From NCBI RefSeq assembly GCF_007990715.1, contig NZ_BJWY01000087.1:1-33439 (forward strand): 33,439 nucleotides of DNA. The letters are read 5' to 3'. The notes beneath the pieces were generated by a model that saw nothing but the letters and a program-made list of their open reading frames with translations, ran no database searches and was not told where the DNA came from. This DNA comes from Nocardia seriolae NBRC 15557 (GTDB lineage Bacteria; Actinomycetota; Actinomycetes; Mycobacteriales; Mycobacteriaceae). Below, in pieces: positions 25,013 to 32,315 of the stretch (position 1 is its first letter; each line of letters opens with the position of its first letter). Made by a program: the position numbers and the translations under genes.

Positions 25013-25497
25013 CGAGCGTCGCCATCACCGGACACCGCGGGCTGGCTGCCGACACGCTCGCACTGGTGGATCGGGCACTGCGCTGGGAGGCGGCGCTGCG
25101 CATCCGGCCCGGGGAGTCGGAGCTGATCGGGGTGAGTTGCCTTGCGGACGGGCCGGATTCGCTGTTCGCGCAGGCCGTGCTGGACGCCGGTGGGCGGCTG
25201 ATCGCGGTGGTACCGGCCCGGCGCTATCGGGCCAGCCTGCCCGCCGAGCATCACGCGGTGTACGACCGTCTGCTCGCGGCCGCCGCGCGGGTGATCGAAC
25301 TGGACCGGGAGCACTCCGATCCCGAGGCGCACCAGGCCGGAAGCCTGCGCATGCTCGACGAGGCCGCGGAACTGCTGGCGGTCTGGGACGGCCGGCCCGC
25401 GCGCGGCTACGGCGGCACCGCCGATGTGGTGTCCACCGCGCGGGAACGTGGGATGCCGGTCACGGTGCTCTGGCCGGACGGGGCCGAACGACCGTGA
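25009..25497 (+). CDS. SLOG-fold (LOG/DprA-like) nucleotide-binding protein
   Basis: A 162-residue Rossmannoid protein. The opening VAITGHRGL, the middle GVSCLADGPDSLFAQAVLDAGG and the late glycine-rich segment WDGRPARGYGGTADVV are the landmarks of SLOG proteins, relatives of LOG and DprA. SLOG domains bind or process nucleotide-derived ligands and occur in many bacterial signalling and conflict systems. It is translationally coupled (4-base overlap) to the HTH/TPR regulator, so the pair probably acts together: one senses or makes a nucleotide signal, the other sets transcription. The ligand is unknown. Confidence 0.8.
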   Translation: MTSVAITGHRGLAADTLALVDRALRWEAALRIRPGESELIGVSCLADGPDSLFAQAVLDAGGRLIAVVPARRYRASLPAEHHAVYDRLLAAAARVIELDREHSDPEAHQAGSLRMLDEAAELLAVWDGRPARGYGGTADVVSTARERGMPVTVLWPDGAERP

Positions 25498-25533
25498 CCG
25501 GCTCACGCACTCGGCTCGAGGCCGGGAAAACCT

Positions 25534-25552
25534 AATGCAAGAAATTTGCGTT
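25534..25552. promoter_or_regulatory. Operator of the TetR gene at 25564
   Basis: AATGCAAGAAATTTGCGTT is a 19-bp imperfect palindrome (seven-base arms, one mismatch, five-base centre) ending 11 bases before the GTG of the TetR gene. It overlaps a likely -10 box (TTAAACT), so binding should block transcription: a classic autoregulated TetR promoter with a very short leader. Confidence 0.65.
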
Positions 25553-25563
25553 AAACTGGTCCG

Positions 25564-26160
25564 GTGACCGATCCGATTCGCCGCCGCACCGGCGGCCGTT
25601 CCGCCCGCGTCCGGGAGGCCGTGCTGAGCGCCACCCTGGAAGCCTTGGCCGACAACGGCTTCGACCAGCTGAGCATCGGCCTGGTCGCCGAGCGCGCGGG
25701 CGTGCACGAGACCTCCATCTACCGGCGCTGGAAGTCCCGCGACCGGTTGATCTTCGACGCCCTGCTCGAACACAGCGAACAGCACCTGCCCGTGCCCGAC
25801 ACCGGATCGCTGCGCGGCGATCTGGTCGAGTTCAACCGCGCCCTGGTGGCGATCGTGGAGTCGCCGCTGGGCACCGCGCTCGGGCGGGTCATGGCGGGCG
25901 GGATCGACGATCCCGAACTCGCCGCGGCCCGCGCCGACTTCTGGCACCTGCGCATGGACGCGGCACAGATCATGCTCGACCGCGCCGTCGCCCGGGGCGA
26001 GTTGAGTGCCGCGCCCGACCCGTGGCTGGTGCTCGAAACCCTCACCGCGCCGGTGCATTTCCGGAAACTGCTGACCCGCGAGCCGTTCGACGACGGGTAC
26101 GCCGAACGGGTGGTGGACCTGGTCCTGAACGGGCTGCTGCCGGAAGGGAAGACGCGATGA
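25564..26160 (+). CDS. TetR/AcrR family transcriptional regulator
   Basis: A 198-residue protein. Helix-turn-helix residues are at about 20-65 (LSIGLVAERAGVHETSIYRRWKSRD), and the C-terminal half is of the TetR_C type with APDPWLVLETLTAPVHFRKLLTREP. It starts at a GTG right behind its palindromic operator. Its stop overlaps the start of the NmrA-like gene (ATGA), so regulator and enzyme are made from one transcript and the TetR probably represses both until an unknown ligand is present. Confidence 0.92.
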   Translation: MTDPIRRRTGGRSARVREAVLSATLEALADNGFDQLSIGLVAERAGVHETSIYRRWKSRDRLIFDALLEHSEQHLPVPDTGSLRGDLVEFNRALVAIVESPLGTALGRVMAGGIDDPELAAARADFWHLRMDAAQIMLDRAVARGELSAAPDPWLVLETLTAPVHFRKLLTREPFDDGYAERVVDLVLNGLLPEGKTR

Positions 26161-27032
26161 TCGCGGTATCGGGCGCGTCGGGGTCGACCGGTGGCGCGGT
26201 GCTGCAACGGTTGCGGGAAGAGGGTGTGGCCTGCCGCGCGGTGAGCCGCGATCCGGCGGGGCTGCGCAAGCGACTCGGGCTCGCGGACGATATCGGGACC
26301 GCCGCCGAGATCGAATTCGCGGCCGCCGACGCGGCCGACGCGGATTCCCTGCGCGCGGCGTTCGACGGCTGCGATCAGTTGTTCCTCACCATGGTGAACA
26401 GCCCGCGGCAGGTCGAATTCGAGACGCGCGCCATCGATATCGCGGTGGAGCGCGGGGTCTCGCACATCGTCAAGCTCTCCGCACCGGCCGCCGAACCGGA
26501 CTCGCCGGTGGCGATCTCGCGCTGGCACTGGACCATCGAGGAGCATCTGCGCGCATCGGGTGTCACCGCGACGGTGCTGCGCCCGTATGCCTTCATGCAG
26601 AAGCTGCTGACCCTCGCGCCCGGCGTGCGGGAGGGCGTCATCGTGGGGACCATGGGCGAAACCGCCTGCAATTGGATCGACTGCCGCGATATCGGGGACG
26701 TCGCGGCCGCCACGCTCACGCGCCCCGAATTGCGCGGGCGGACCCATGTCCTCACGGGCGCGGAGGTTTTCGGCTATCCCGACATCGCCGCGGCGCTGTC
26801 CGGCCTGCTGGATCGCCCGATCCGCTATGTCGACGTGCCGCCGGAGGCACTGCGGGACAACCTGATCCACCGCGCCCACCTGCCCGAGTGGCTGGCCGCC
26901 CACGTCGCGGAGATCCAACTGCTGGCCCGGGCCCGCCCCGAGCATCCCACCGACACCGTGGCGCGGATACTCGGCCGCCCGCCGCGCACCCTGCCGGACT
27001 TCCTCACCGAACACCTCGCCGACTTCCGCTGA
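26157..27032 (+). CDS. NmrA-like NAD(P)-binding oxidoreductase
   Basis: About 291 residues of the atypical short-chain dehydrogenase fold. The N-terminal nucleotide motif GASGSTGGAVLQ follows the first strand, and the arrangement LFLTMVNSPRQVEFE ... HIVKLSAPAA ... ISRWHWTIEEHLRASG is that of the NmrA/quinone-oxidoreductase QorB-like group. The position of the usual Tyr-x-x-x-Lys is not obvious, as in other NmrA-type members that sense or reduce quinones. It is coupled to the upstream TetR gene. A SoxR-type promoter begins 8 bases after its stop. Confidence 0.9.
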   Translation: MIAVSGASGSTGGAVLQRLREEGVACRAVSRDPAGLRKRLGLADDIGTAAEIEFAAADAADADSLRAAFDGCDQLFLTMVNSPRQVEFETRAIDIAVERGVSHIVKLSAPAAEPDSPVAISRWHWTIEEHLRASGVTATVLRPYAFMQKLLTLAPGVREGVIVGTMGETACNWIDCRDIGDVAAATLTRPELRGRTHVLTGAEVFGYPDIAAALSGLLDRPIRYVDVPPEALRDNLIHRAHLPEWLAAHVAEIQLLARARPEHPTDTVARILGRPPRTLPDFLTEHLADFR

Positions 27033-27039
27033 TCGACGC

Positions 27040-27070
27040 TTGACCTCAACGGTGGTTGAGGTATCAGGAT
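27040..27070 (+). promoter_or_regulatory. SoxR/MerR-type promoter with no MerR gene behind it
   Basis: CCTCAA-N6-TTGAGG (27044-27061) equals the half-sites of the SoxR box. It is placed between a -35 TTGACC (27040-27045) and a -10-like CAGGAT (27065-27070), 19 bases apart, the stretched spacing that MerR-family activators require. In actinobacteria such sites usually abut a MerR-family gene; none is present here. The predicted start lies near 27077, where a GTG opens a 31-codon frame ending with TAG at 27170-27172. Confidence 0.75.
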
Positions 27071-27094
27071 GGTGCCGTGGGCTGCGACAGCCCG

Positions 27095-27142
27095 CCTCGC
27101 GTCCCCGCCGAGTCCCGTACACCCCTCGGCGGGGGCGCGAGG
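27095..27142 (+). terminator. 18-bp hairpin downstream of the SoxR-type promoter
   Basis: The stem arms 27095-27112 and 27125-27142 pair over 18 positions with a single G-T wobble around a 12-base loop. A smaller hairpin (GGGCTGCGACAGCCC) precedes it. No T-run follows, so it may act as a terminator for the TetR/NmrA operon, as an attenuator for the stress-protein gene, or as the body of a small RNA. Confidence 0.7.
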
Positions 27143-27191
27143 TTCCTTCGCGTGGCGCGCAGTTCGGCGTAGGGTCGAGAGCGACCGCTCA

Positions 27192-27229
27192 GCTATCCCG
27201 AGACCACACCGCTATCCCGAAGCCACACC
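27192..27229 (+). repeat. Two 19-bp tandem repeats upstream of the universal stress protein gene
   Basis: GCTATCCCGAGACCACACC is followed immediately by a copy with a two-base change (17 of 19 identical). They lie 27 bases before the ATG at 27256 and about 17 bases after a possible -10 TAGGGT (27170-27175), so they would be in the 5' leader. They may be direct-repeat binding sites or an RNA element. Confidence 0.75.
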
Positions 27230-27255
27230 GCGGGATTCGCGGGAGAGGACACAGC

Positions 27256-28101
27256 ATGTCGAACGGGGATGCCGTCATCGTCGCCGTGGACGAATCGGCC
27301 GGTTCCGCGGTCGCCTGGGCCGCCCGCACCGCCGCCGTCCACCACGCTCCCCTGCACCTGCTGCGGGTCCTCGAGATCACCCCCGACCAGGGGCTGGGCC
27401 TGGGCACCACCATCACCTCCGAGGACTACGAACGCCTGGAGGAACACGGCCGCTGGCTGCTGGAGGCCGCCGCCGCCGAGGCCGCCGAGGTCGACCCGAA
27501 TCTCACCGTCACCACCGAACTGGCCACCGGCGCGATCATCCCCACCCTGCTCGAGCGCACCCGCTCGGCCCGCATGCTCGTCTCCGGCGCCCGCGGCCTC
27601 GGCGCGCTGCGCCGCGCCCTGCTCGGTTCGGTCAGCGCGGTCCTGGCCCGCCGCTCCCATTGCCCCTTCGTCGTGGTCCGCGACGGCGTCTCGCTCCCGC
27701 CCGACCTCCCCACCCGCCCCATCCTCGTCGGCGTCGACGGCACCAAGATCAGCGAGCCCGCCATCGCCGCCGCCCTCGACGAAGCCGCCGCCCGCGGCGT
27801 GGCCGTCATCGCCCTGCACGCCGAAGGCGCCTCCGACGACCCCGAAATGGACGCCCTCGACGACTACGTCCTGGCCGAATCCCTGGCCGGCTGGCAGGAG
27901 CGCTACCCCAACATCCGCATAGACCGCGAAACCACCCATGCCAGCCCCGAACGCTCCCTCCTCGACCTCTCCGCCGCCGCCCAACTCCTGGTGGTAGGCA
28001 CCCGAGGCCGAGGCGGCTTCACCGGCAAGGTCTTCGGCTCCACCAGCCAATCCCTGCTCCTATCAGTCCAAACCCCCATCATGATCGCCCCCACCCCCTG
28101 A
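27256..28101 (+). CDS. Tandem-domain universal stress protein
   Basis: A 281-residue protein made of two UspA domains. Each carries the ATP-binding signature: GARGLGALRRALLGSVS in the first (about 113-129) and GTRGRGGFTGKVFGSTS in the second (about 252-268). Both also have the first-strand Asp (IVAVDES, LVGVDGT). Mycobacterial relatives bind ATP and respond to hypoxia, nitric oxide or stationary phase. GGGAGAGGA precedes the ATG. It is monocistronic and has a long 5' region with structured and repeated elements. The regulatory signal cannot be read with certainty; no clear DosR box was seen. Confidence 0.95.
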   Translation: MSNGDAVIVAVDESAGSAVAWAARTAAVHHAPLHLLRVLEITPDQGLGLGTTITSEDYERLEEHGRWLLEAAAAEAAEVDPNLTVTTELATGAIIPTLLERTRSARMLVSGARGLGALRRALLGSVSAVLARRSHCPFVVVRDGVSLPPDLPTRPILVGVDGTKISEPAIAAALDEAAARGVAVIALHAEGASDDPEMDALDDYVLAESLAGWQERYPNIRIDRETTHASPERSLLDLSAAAQLLVVGTRGRGGFTGKVFGSTSQSLLLSVQTPIMIAPTP

Positions 28102-28168
28102 CCCGCCCCCTCCTCCCCCAAATACCTGCTACCAGCACGACCGTACGGCTCGGTAGTCTGACCCAGAC

Positions 28169-28242
28169 GCCCCCGTAGCCCAATTGGCAGAGGCAGTGGA
28201 CTTAAAATCCACCAAGTGTCGGTTCGAACCCGACCGGGGGCA
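28169..28242 (+). tRNA. tRNA-Leu (anticodon UAA), short variable loop, CCA not encoded
   Basis: A full cloverleaf can be drawn. The acceptor stem is GCCCCCG with CGGGGGC. The D-stem has three pairs with a GG in the loop. The anticodon stem is GTGGA/TCCAC around CTTAAAA (anticodon TAA at 28203-28205). The variable loop has five bases, the T-arm is GTCGG-TTCGAAC-CCGAC, and the discriminator is A at 28242. The next bases are CCC, so CCA must be added after 3' processing. The UAA anticodon reads UUA (Leu), but bacterial tRNA-Leu normally has a long variable arm; this one has the class I shape. Confidence 0.85.
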
Positions 28243-28357
28243 CCCGTTCAGTATCTACACATTGCGCGACCGGGCGTTTTACGTTGCCGCTGTTGCGCCG
28301 TCGCCGGTCGTGGCTGTTTCCACTTGCCTCGCACTCACTTTCCCTTTCTGCCGCCGG

Positions 28358-29083
28358 TTACCAGGGCACTGGTCCGGCGTCGTCGAAGAAGCCGCCGGTC
28401 GGGCCGTTGTCCGGGAGGGTTGCGAGGTGGATTGCGATTGCGGCGCCCTGTTGGGGGGTGCGGAGGCCTCGGAAACCGTTGAGGTCGGTGGCGGTGAAGC
28501 CGGGGCAGCCGGAGTTGATCAGGATGTTGGTGTCGCTCAGTTCCTTGACGTATTGGATGGTGATGGCGTTGAGGAAGGCCTTCGACGCCGAGTAGGCGGT
28601 GGGGACCGGGCCCATGTCGATGTCGGGCGTGGTTTGCAGGGTGAGCGAGCCGACGCTGCTGGACATGTTGACGATTCGCGGTGAGGCCGAGCCGCGCAGC
28701 AGGGGGAGCATCGCGTTGGTGACCCGGATGACGCCGATCACGTTGGTTTCCACGACGGTTCGCACGGTGGCGGGATCGAGCGTGGTGGGTGTCTGCGGCA
28801 CGGCGCCGGTGATCGCGGCATTGTTTACCAATACGTCGAGCCCTCCGGCATGGTCGGCGATCAGCTCGGCCGCGGCGGCGACACTCGCGTCGTCGTTCAC
28901 GTCGAGCGGCACGCCGAACGCGGCGGCCCCGGCCGCGCGCAGCTTCTCCACGGCGGTCTCGCGGCGGTGCCGATCCCTCGCGCCCACACCGACCCGCCAG
29001 CCGAGTGCGCCCAGGCCCGCCGCGATCTCGTAGCCGATTCCTTTGTTCGCGCCGGTCACCAGCGCGATCGTCCGTTCACTCAT
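28358..29083 (-). CDS. Short-chain dehydrogenase/reductase
   Basis: A 241-residue classical SDR. It shows the cofactor motif TGANKGIG (about 10-17), NNAAIT (about 85-90), the catalytic Ser in VNMSSSVGS and the YSASK pair. Arg residues after the second strand (GARDRHRRE) suggest NADPH. Near the C-terminus, SGCPGFTATDLNGFRG is the usual substrate-loop segment. The ATG at 29083 faces the LysR gene across 105 bases that hold a LysR-type site, so it is probably the target of that regulator. Confidence 0.94.
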   Translation of the reverse strand: MSERTIALVTGANKGIGYEIAAGLGALGWRVGVGARDRHRRETAVEKLRAAGAAAFGVPLDVNDDASVAAAAELIADHAGGLDVLVNNAAITGAVPQTPTTLDPATVRTVVETNVIGVIRVTNAMLPLLRGSASPRIVNMSSSVGSLTLQTTPDIDMGPVPTAYSASKAFLNAITIQYVKELSDTNILINSGCPGFTATDLNGFRGLRTPQQGAAIAIHLATLPDNGPTGGFFDDAGPVPW

Positions 29084-29139
29084 GCCATCGATCTTGTCGC
29101 GCACTCGGGTGGGGCTTCCAACACCGATCGGGTGAGCGG

Positions 29140-29158
29140 CGATACCGCACGGGTATCG
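29140..29158. promoter_or_regulatory. LysR-type operator in the SDR/LysR gap
   Basis: CGATACCGCACGGGTATCG is an inverted repeat with seven-base perfect arms and a five-base centre. It contains T-N11-A as expected for LysR-type regulators. It lies 30 bases before the LysR GTG and about 57 bases from the SDR ATG. Confidence 0.7.
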
Positions 29159-29188
29159 GTCGTGGTGAGCGCCGAATACAATGCCACG

Positions 29189-30028
29189 GTGGAGACCCGG
29201 GAGTTGCGATACTTCGTCGCCGTCGCCGAGGAGTTGCACTTCGGGCGCGCGGCACAACGGCTCGCGATGGCGCAACCGCCGCTGTCGCGGGCGATCCAGC
29301 AGCTGGAACGGCGACTCGGAGTCGTTCTGCTGCACCGTAATTCGCGCGCGATCACCTTGACCGAGGCCGGGACGGTATTGCTGCGAGAAGCCCGGCTCGC
29401 CCTCGAAGCGGTCGAGGCCGCCGAGCGCCGCACCCGCCGCGCCGCCGTCGACCGGCCCGGTGTGGCGCTGGCCGTCAAGGCCGGAGCGTCGAGCGAACTG
29501 TTGTCGAAGCTGCTCGACGCCTACGCCGCCGAACCCGGCGCTGTCGCGGTCGAGGTGGTGCTGTGCGGGCCCGGCGAACCGGAAAGGTTGCTGCGCAACG
29601 GAAGTGCCGACGTCGCCCTGCTCCACCGGCCCTACGACACCACGGCCGGATTCGACACCGAGGACCTGCACACCGAGCGGCAGATCGTGGTCTTGCCCGC
29701 CGGGCACCCCCTCGGCACCCGACCCCACCTATCGATGGCCGACGTCAACGCCCTCACCGACCTGCCCCTGCCGCGCTGGCCTCGACCGGACGGCAGTTAT
29801 CCGGACGGCCCCGGCCCGCAGGTCCGCGACCACACCCAGTTGACCCAGCTGATCAGCCTCGGACGGGCCTGCGCGATCATGCCCGAATCGCTGCGAGTTC
29901 AGCTACGCGACCATCACGCCATCGTCCCGGTACCGGACGCACCGCCCGTCACGACCGTCATCGCCTGGCCACCACACAGCAGATCCAAAGCCGTTGCCGA
30001 CCTGATCCGCACGGCAACCCGCCTCTAG
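29189..30028 (+). CDS. LysR family transcriptional regulator
   Basis: A 279-residue protein. The winged helix-turn-helix (ELRYFVAVAEELHFGRAAQRL, then PPLSRAIQQLERRLGVVLLHR) is canonical, and the effector-binding domain (about 90-279) is complete. The GTG at 29189 gives the normal VETRELRYF start; an open frame extends upstream but only through promoter DNA. It is divergent from the SDR gene, with a T-N11-A palindrome between them. Confidence 0.94.
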   Translation: METRELRYFVAVAEELHFGRAAQRLAMAQPPLSRAIQQLERRLGVVLLHRNSRAITLTEAGTVLLREARLALEAVEAAERRTRRAAVDRPGVALAVKAGASSELLSKLLDAYAAEPGAVAVEVVLCGPGEPERLLRNGSADVALLHRPYDTTAGFDTEDLHTERQIVVLPAGHPLGTRPHLSMADVNALTDLPLPRWPRPDGSYPDGPGPQVRDHTQLTQLISLGRACAIMPESLRVQLRDHHAIVPVPDAPPVTTVIAWPPHSRSKAVADLIRTATRL

Positions 30029-30141
30029 CCGGGCTCGACCGCCCGGAAGTGTGGCGCCCGGCCGGTCGGATCGGCCGGTGCGGCGGGGTCGGTGGTGGCA
30101 TGCTGGTGCGGCGGGTCGGCGGCACCGAAGGGAGCGCGGGA

Positions 30142-31101
30142 ATGGCCGTTCACGTCACACACCCGGCCGAATTGGCCGAGTTGGATCTGTATGCCGCCTG
30201 GACCGAGGCTCCGGAGCTGAAGTCCAGCTTCGACCCGTTCGATTTCGATCAGCGCATGTCCGTGTACCGGCACCTGATCGACGCCACCAACGCGAAGGGG
30301 TTGTTCGGACCCGATAATCGCGGAAATCTGCTGTGGGGGCTCATGTTCCAGTTGCAGTGGCAATCCCGGACCGGCCGGCTCGGTGCGACGGGCCGCGGTA
30401 TCGATCCGGACGCGGCGTGGGGGTACGGCAACTACTCGCTGAGTGTGGTGCCGTGGCTGGGAGCCGTGGACGCCGGGCTGGTAGCGGATCTGGAGCTGAT
30501 CGGCCCCTCGGCGCCCTGCCGGTTCGACTACGCCCGCGGCGAGCGGGCCGACCGCATTGTGACACCGGAATTCATTGCAGGCGTGCGAGATTGGCGCGAC
30601 TACTTCCGCTCGGTCATGGAGACCGAGCCCGGTTCCGACGACGAGCCACTGCGCCTGGCGCTGTGGAAGGCACACAAGACCGGCCTGGACGCGGTCGCCG
30701 GGCGCATCGCCGACATCGACCCCGGCTCGTACTCCACCGATGAGCTGACCTTCCTGCGCGGCTGGTGCCGCATGGTCGACTACCTGTGGGCCGCCGCCTG
30801 GCACACCGACTTCGACTTCATGGTCACCCACGGCCTGGACGTGCTCCCGGAACGACTGCTGCACGACAACGACAATCTGAAGGATCTGCCCGATACCGTC
30901 CGCCGCAATGTGGCCAACGTCCGCAAGCTGGCCGACACCCCGAACTGGCGCTACGCGATCGATCTGGGTCTGTGGCGGCGCATGATGCGCACCCGCCCCG
31001 CCCGCGACGAGGTCCTGACCATGCTCGACGTCGTCTTCAATCCCCCGGCGACAACCGGCGCGGACCGTCTCCGAGCCCTCCGCTACCTGCTGCGACCGTA
31101 A
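30142..31101 (+). CDS. LEG1-like protein
   Basis: About 319 residues with no clear signal peptide. The segments NLLWGLMFQLQWQSRTGRL and WGYGNYSLSVVPWLGAVDAGLV resemble the most conserved blocks of the LEG1 family (vertebrate liver-enriched gene 1), which has actinobacterial relatives of unknown function. The protein is rich in Trp and Tyr and mostly helical after residue 130. A GGGAGCGCGGG stretch precedes the ATG. It lies between a LysR gene and an anti-sigma gene that points the other way, so its job cannot be inferred from context. The family assignment is from memory of motifs. Confidence 0.6.
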   Translation: MAVHVTHPAELAELDLYAAWTEAPELKSSFDPFDFDQRMSVYRHLIDATNAKGLFGPDNRGNLLWGLMFQLQWQSRTGRLGATGRGIDPDAAWGYGNYSLSVVPWLGAVDAGLVADLELIGPSAPCRFDYARGERADRIVTPEFIAGVRDWRDYFRSVMETEPGSDDEPLRLALWKAHKTGLDAVAGRIADIDPGSYSTDELTFLRGWCRMVDYLWAAAWHTDFDFMVTHGLDVLPERLLHDNDNLKDLPDTVRRNVANVRKLADTPNWRYAIDLGLWRRMMRTRPARDEVLTMLDVVFNPPATTGADRLRALRYLLRP

Positions 31102-31113
31102 GCCAACCCGACC

Positions 31114-31779
31114 TCAGCCGGTGGCCACCGCGACGGGAGTGCCGTTGTCGGTACGGATTTCGATGCGGTGCACGGTGTCGGTCCGCAACGAAACCGCACC
31201 GGTCACCCGAATGGGGCTCACCGACGGCGTGGTCCAGGTGGCGGCGGGCTCGGCCTGCCCGTCGGGGCCGAGCACCATGGCGGTCAGGCGCTGCCCGGCC
31301 GGCAGGTCGCGCAGGGTGAGATGCAGTTCGGTGCCCCACGGCTTGGACGTGAGATCGATGGTGCCGCCGGATGTTCCGGACGCGGTGGTGAGCGCGATGG
31401 CACGGTCGGTGGCCGGTGCCCCCGGCCGGTCGGCGGGGTGGGCGACGAATCCGAGTGCGATGCCCGCGGCCAGCGCGGCGCTGGCGAGACCCGCGGTCGC
31501 GGCGACACGGCGTCTGCGCTGCGCGGCCCGGGCCGCGGTGACCGCCCGCAGCGTCTCCCGCAGCGCCACCGACGGCCGCTCGGTGGCGGGCGAATCCTCC
31601 CGTGGCACTTCGGCTGTGGCCAGCAGGCTCGGGACCACGGAGAATTCCGCCAGTTCGCGGCGGCAGGCCGCGCAATCGGCGGCGTGCGCGTCGACCGCGG
31701 CGCGATCGGCCGGGTCCAGTCCGCCCAGCACGTAGGCGCCGAGCAGGTGCCGATAGTGCTCGTGGCCGGGATCGGTCAC
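31114..31779 (-). CDS. RskA-like anti-sigma factor with zinc-binding ZAS motif
   Basis: A 221-residue protein. The N-terminal anti-sigma domain has the HxxxCxxC motif (HAADCAAC, about residues 31-38). A single membrane helix (VAATAGLASAALAAGIALGFVA, about 90-112) follows, then an extracytoplasmic RskA-type domain with ELHLTLRDLPAGQRLTAMVLGP. It binds the sigma factor at the membrane and releases it by regulated proteolysis in related systems. The GTG start overlaps the sigma-factor stop (GTGA), so the two are made in step. Confidence 0.93.
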   Translation of the reverse strand: MTDPGHEHYRHLLGAYVLGGLDPADRAAVDAHAADCAACRRELAEFSVVPSLLATAEVPREDSPATERPSVALRETLRAVTAARAAQRRRRVAATAGLASAALAAGIALGFVAHPADRPGAPATDRAIALTTASGTSGGTIDLTSKPWGTELHLTLRDLPAGQRLTAMVLGPDGQAEPAATWTTPSVSPIRVTGAVSLRTDTVHRIEIRTDNGTPVAVATG

Positions 31780-32315
31780 CGGGTCACCCCCAATTCGTCG
31801 AAGATGGAACGCAGCGCGCGCACCGCGTAGTAACTGCGGGATTTGACCGTGCCCTCGGCGATTCCGAGCCGCGACGCGGTTTCCGCCACGGTGCGGTCGC
31901 GGTAATACAACTCGACCACGACGGCCCGATGCTCGGCCGAGAGCCGCGCCAGCGCCTCCGAGACCAGCCAGCCGTCGATGGCCCGATCCAGCGGATGATC
32001 GACGGCGGCCAGTTCGGCGAGCTCGACCGGCGTCGCCGGGCGGCGTTTCTCGGCGCGCCACCGGTCTATCAGCACCCGATGCGCGGTGGTGAGCAGCCAA
32101 CCGCGGATCTCCGGGTCGGTGATGCCCGTGCGGCGCAAGGTATCCACCGATCGCCAGGCCCGCAACAGCACCTCCTGGGTGAGGTCCTCGACCTGATGCG
32201 GGTCGTGCCACCGGCTCCGGAGATAGGCGCGGATCGCGGGCCCGTGGGCGGCGTCGACCGCGGTCAGGAACTCCTCGTCCGAGACCGTTCGATGCGCCGC
32301 CCACGGCAGCCGCAT
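31776..32315 (-). CDS. ECF RNA polymerase sigma factor
   Basis: A 179-residue sigma-70 family protein of group 4. Region 2 lies at about 20-85 (RAYLRSRWHDPHQVEDLTQEVLLRAWR and the -10 reading helix WLLTTAHRVLIDRWRAEKR). Region 4 lies at about 115-170 (LSAEHRAVVVELYYRDRTVAETASRLGIAEGTVKSR). The upstream ATG overlaps the stop of the lipoprotein gene by one base (TGATG), and the anti-sigma gene follows with a four-base overlap, so the order is lipoprotein, sigma, anti-sigma. It is closest in style to SigK/SigL types, but the subgroup is not fixed. Confidence 0.94.
   Translation of the reverse strand: MRLPWAAHRTVSDEEFLTAVDAAHGPAIRAYLRSRWHDPHQVEDLTQEVLLRAWRSVDTLRRTGITDPEIRGWLLTTAHRVLIDRWRAEKRRPATPVELAELAAVDHPLDRAIDGWLVSEALARLSAEHRAVVVELYYRDRTVAETASRLGIAEGTVKSRSYYAVRALRSIFDELGVTR

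Noticed and set aside
27069..28178. A 369-codon frame overlapping the universal stress protein
   Set aside because: Almost only Arg, Pro and His in its second half; the other frame gives two clean UspA domains.
28169..28242. The tRNA as a suppressor of the TAG in rnz or the TGA in the glycosyltransferase
   Set aside because: Its anticodon UAA pairs with UUA; it cannot read UAG or UGA by normal pairing.
28184..28684. A frame beginning inside the tRNA
   Set aside because: Its first codons are tRNA sequence and the rest is antisense to the SDR gene.
29140..29158. A third copper box (TACC-N5-GGTA)
   Set aside because: The spacing between the TACC and GGTA halves gives 13, not 15, bases and the position fits the LysR-type T-N11-A site better.
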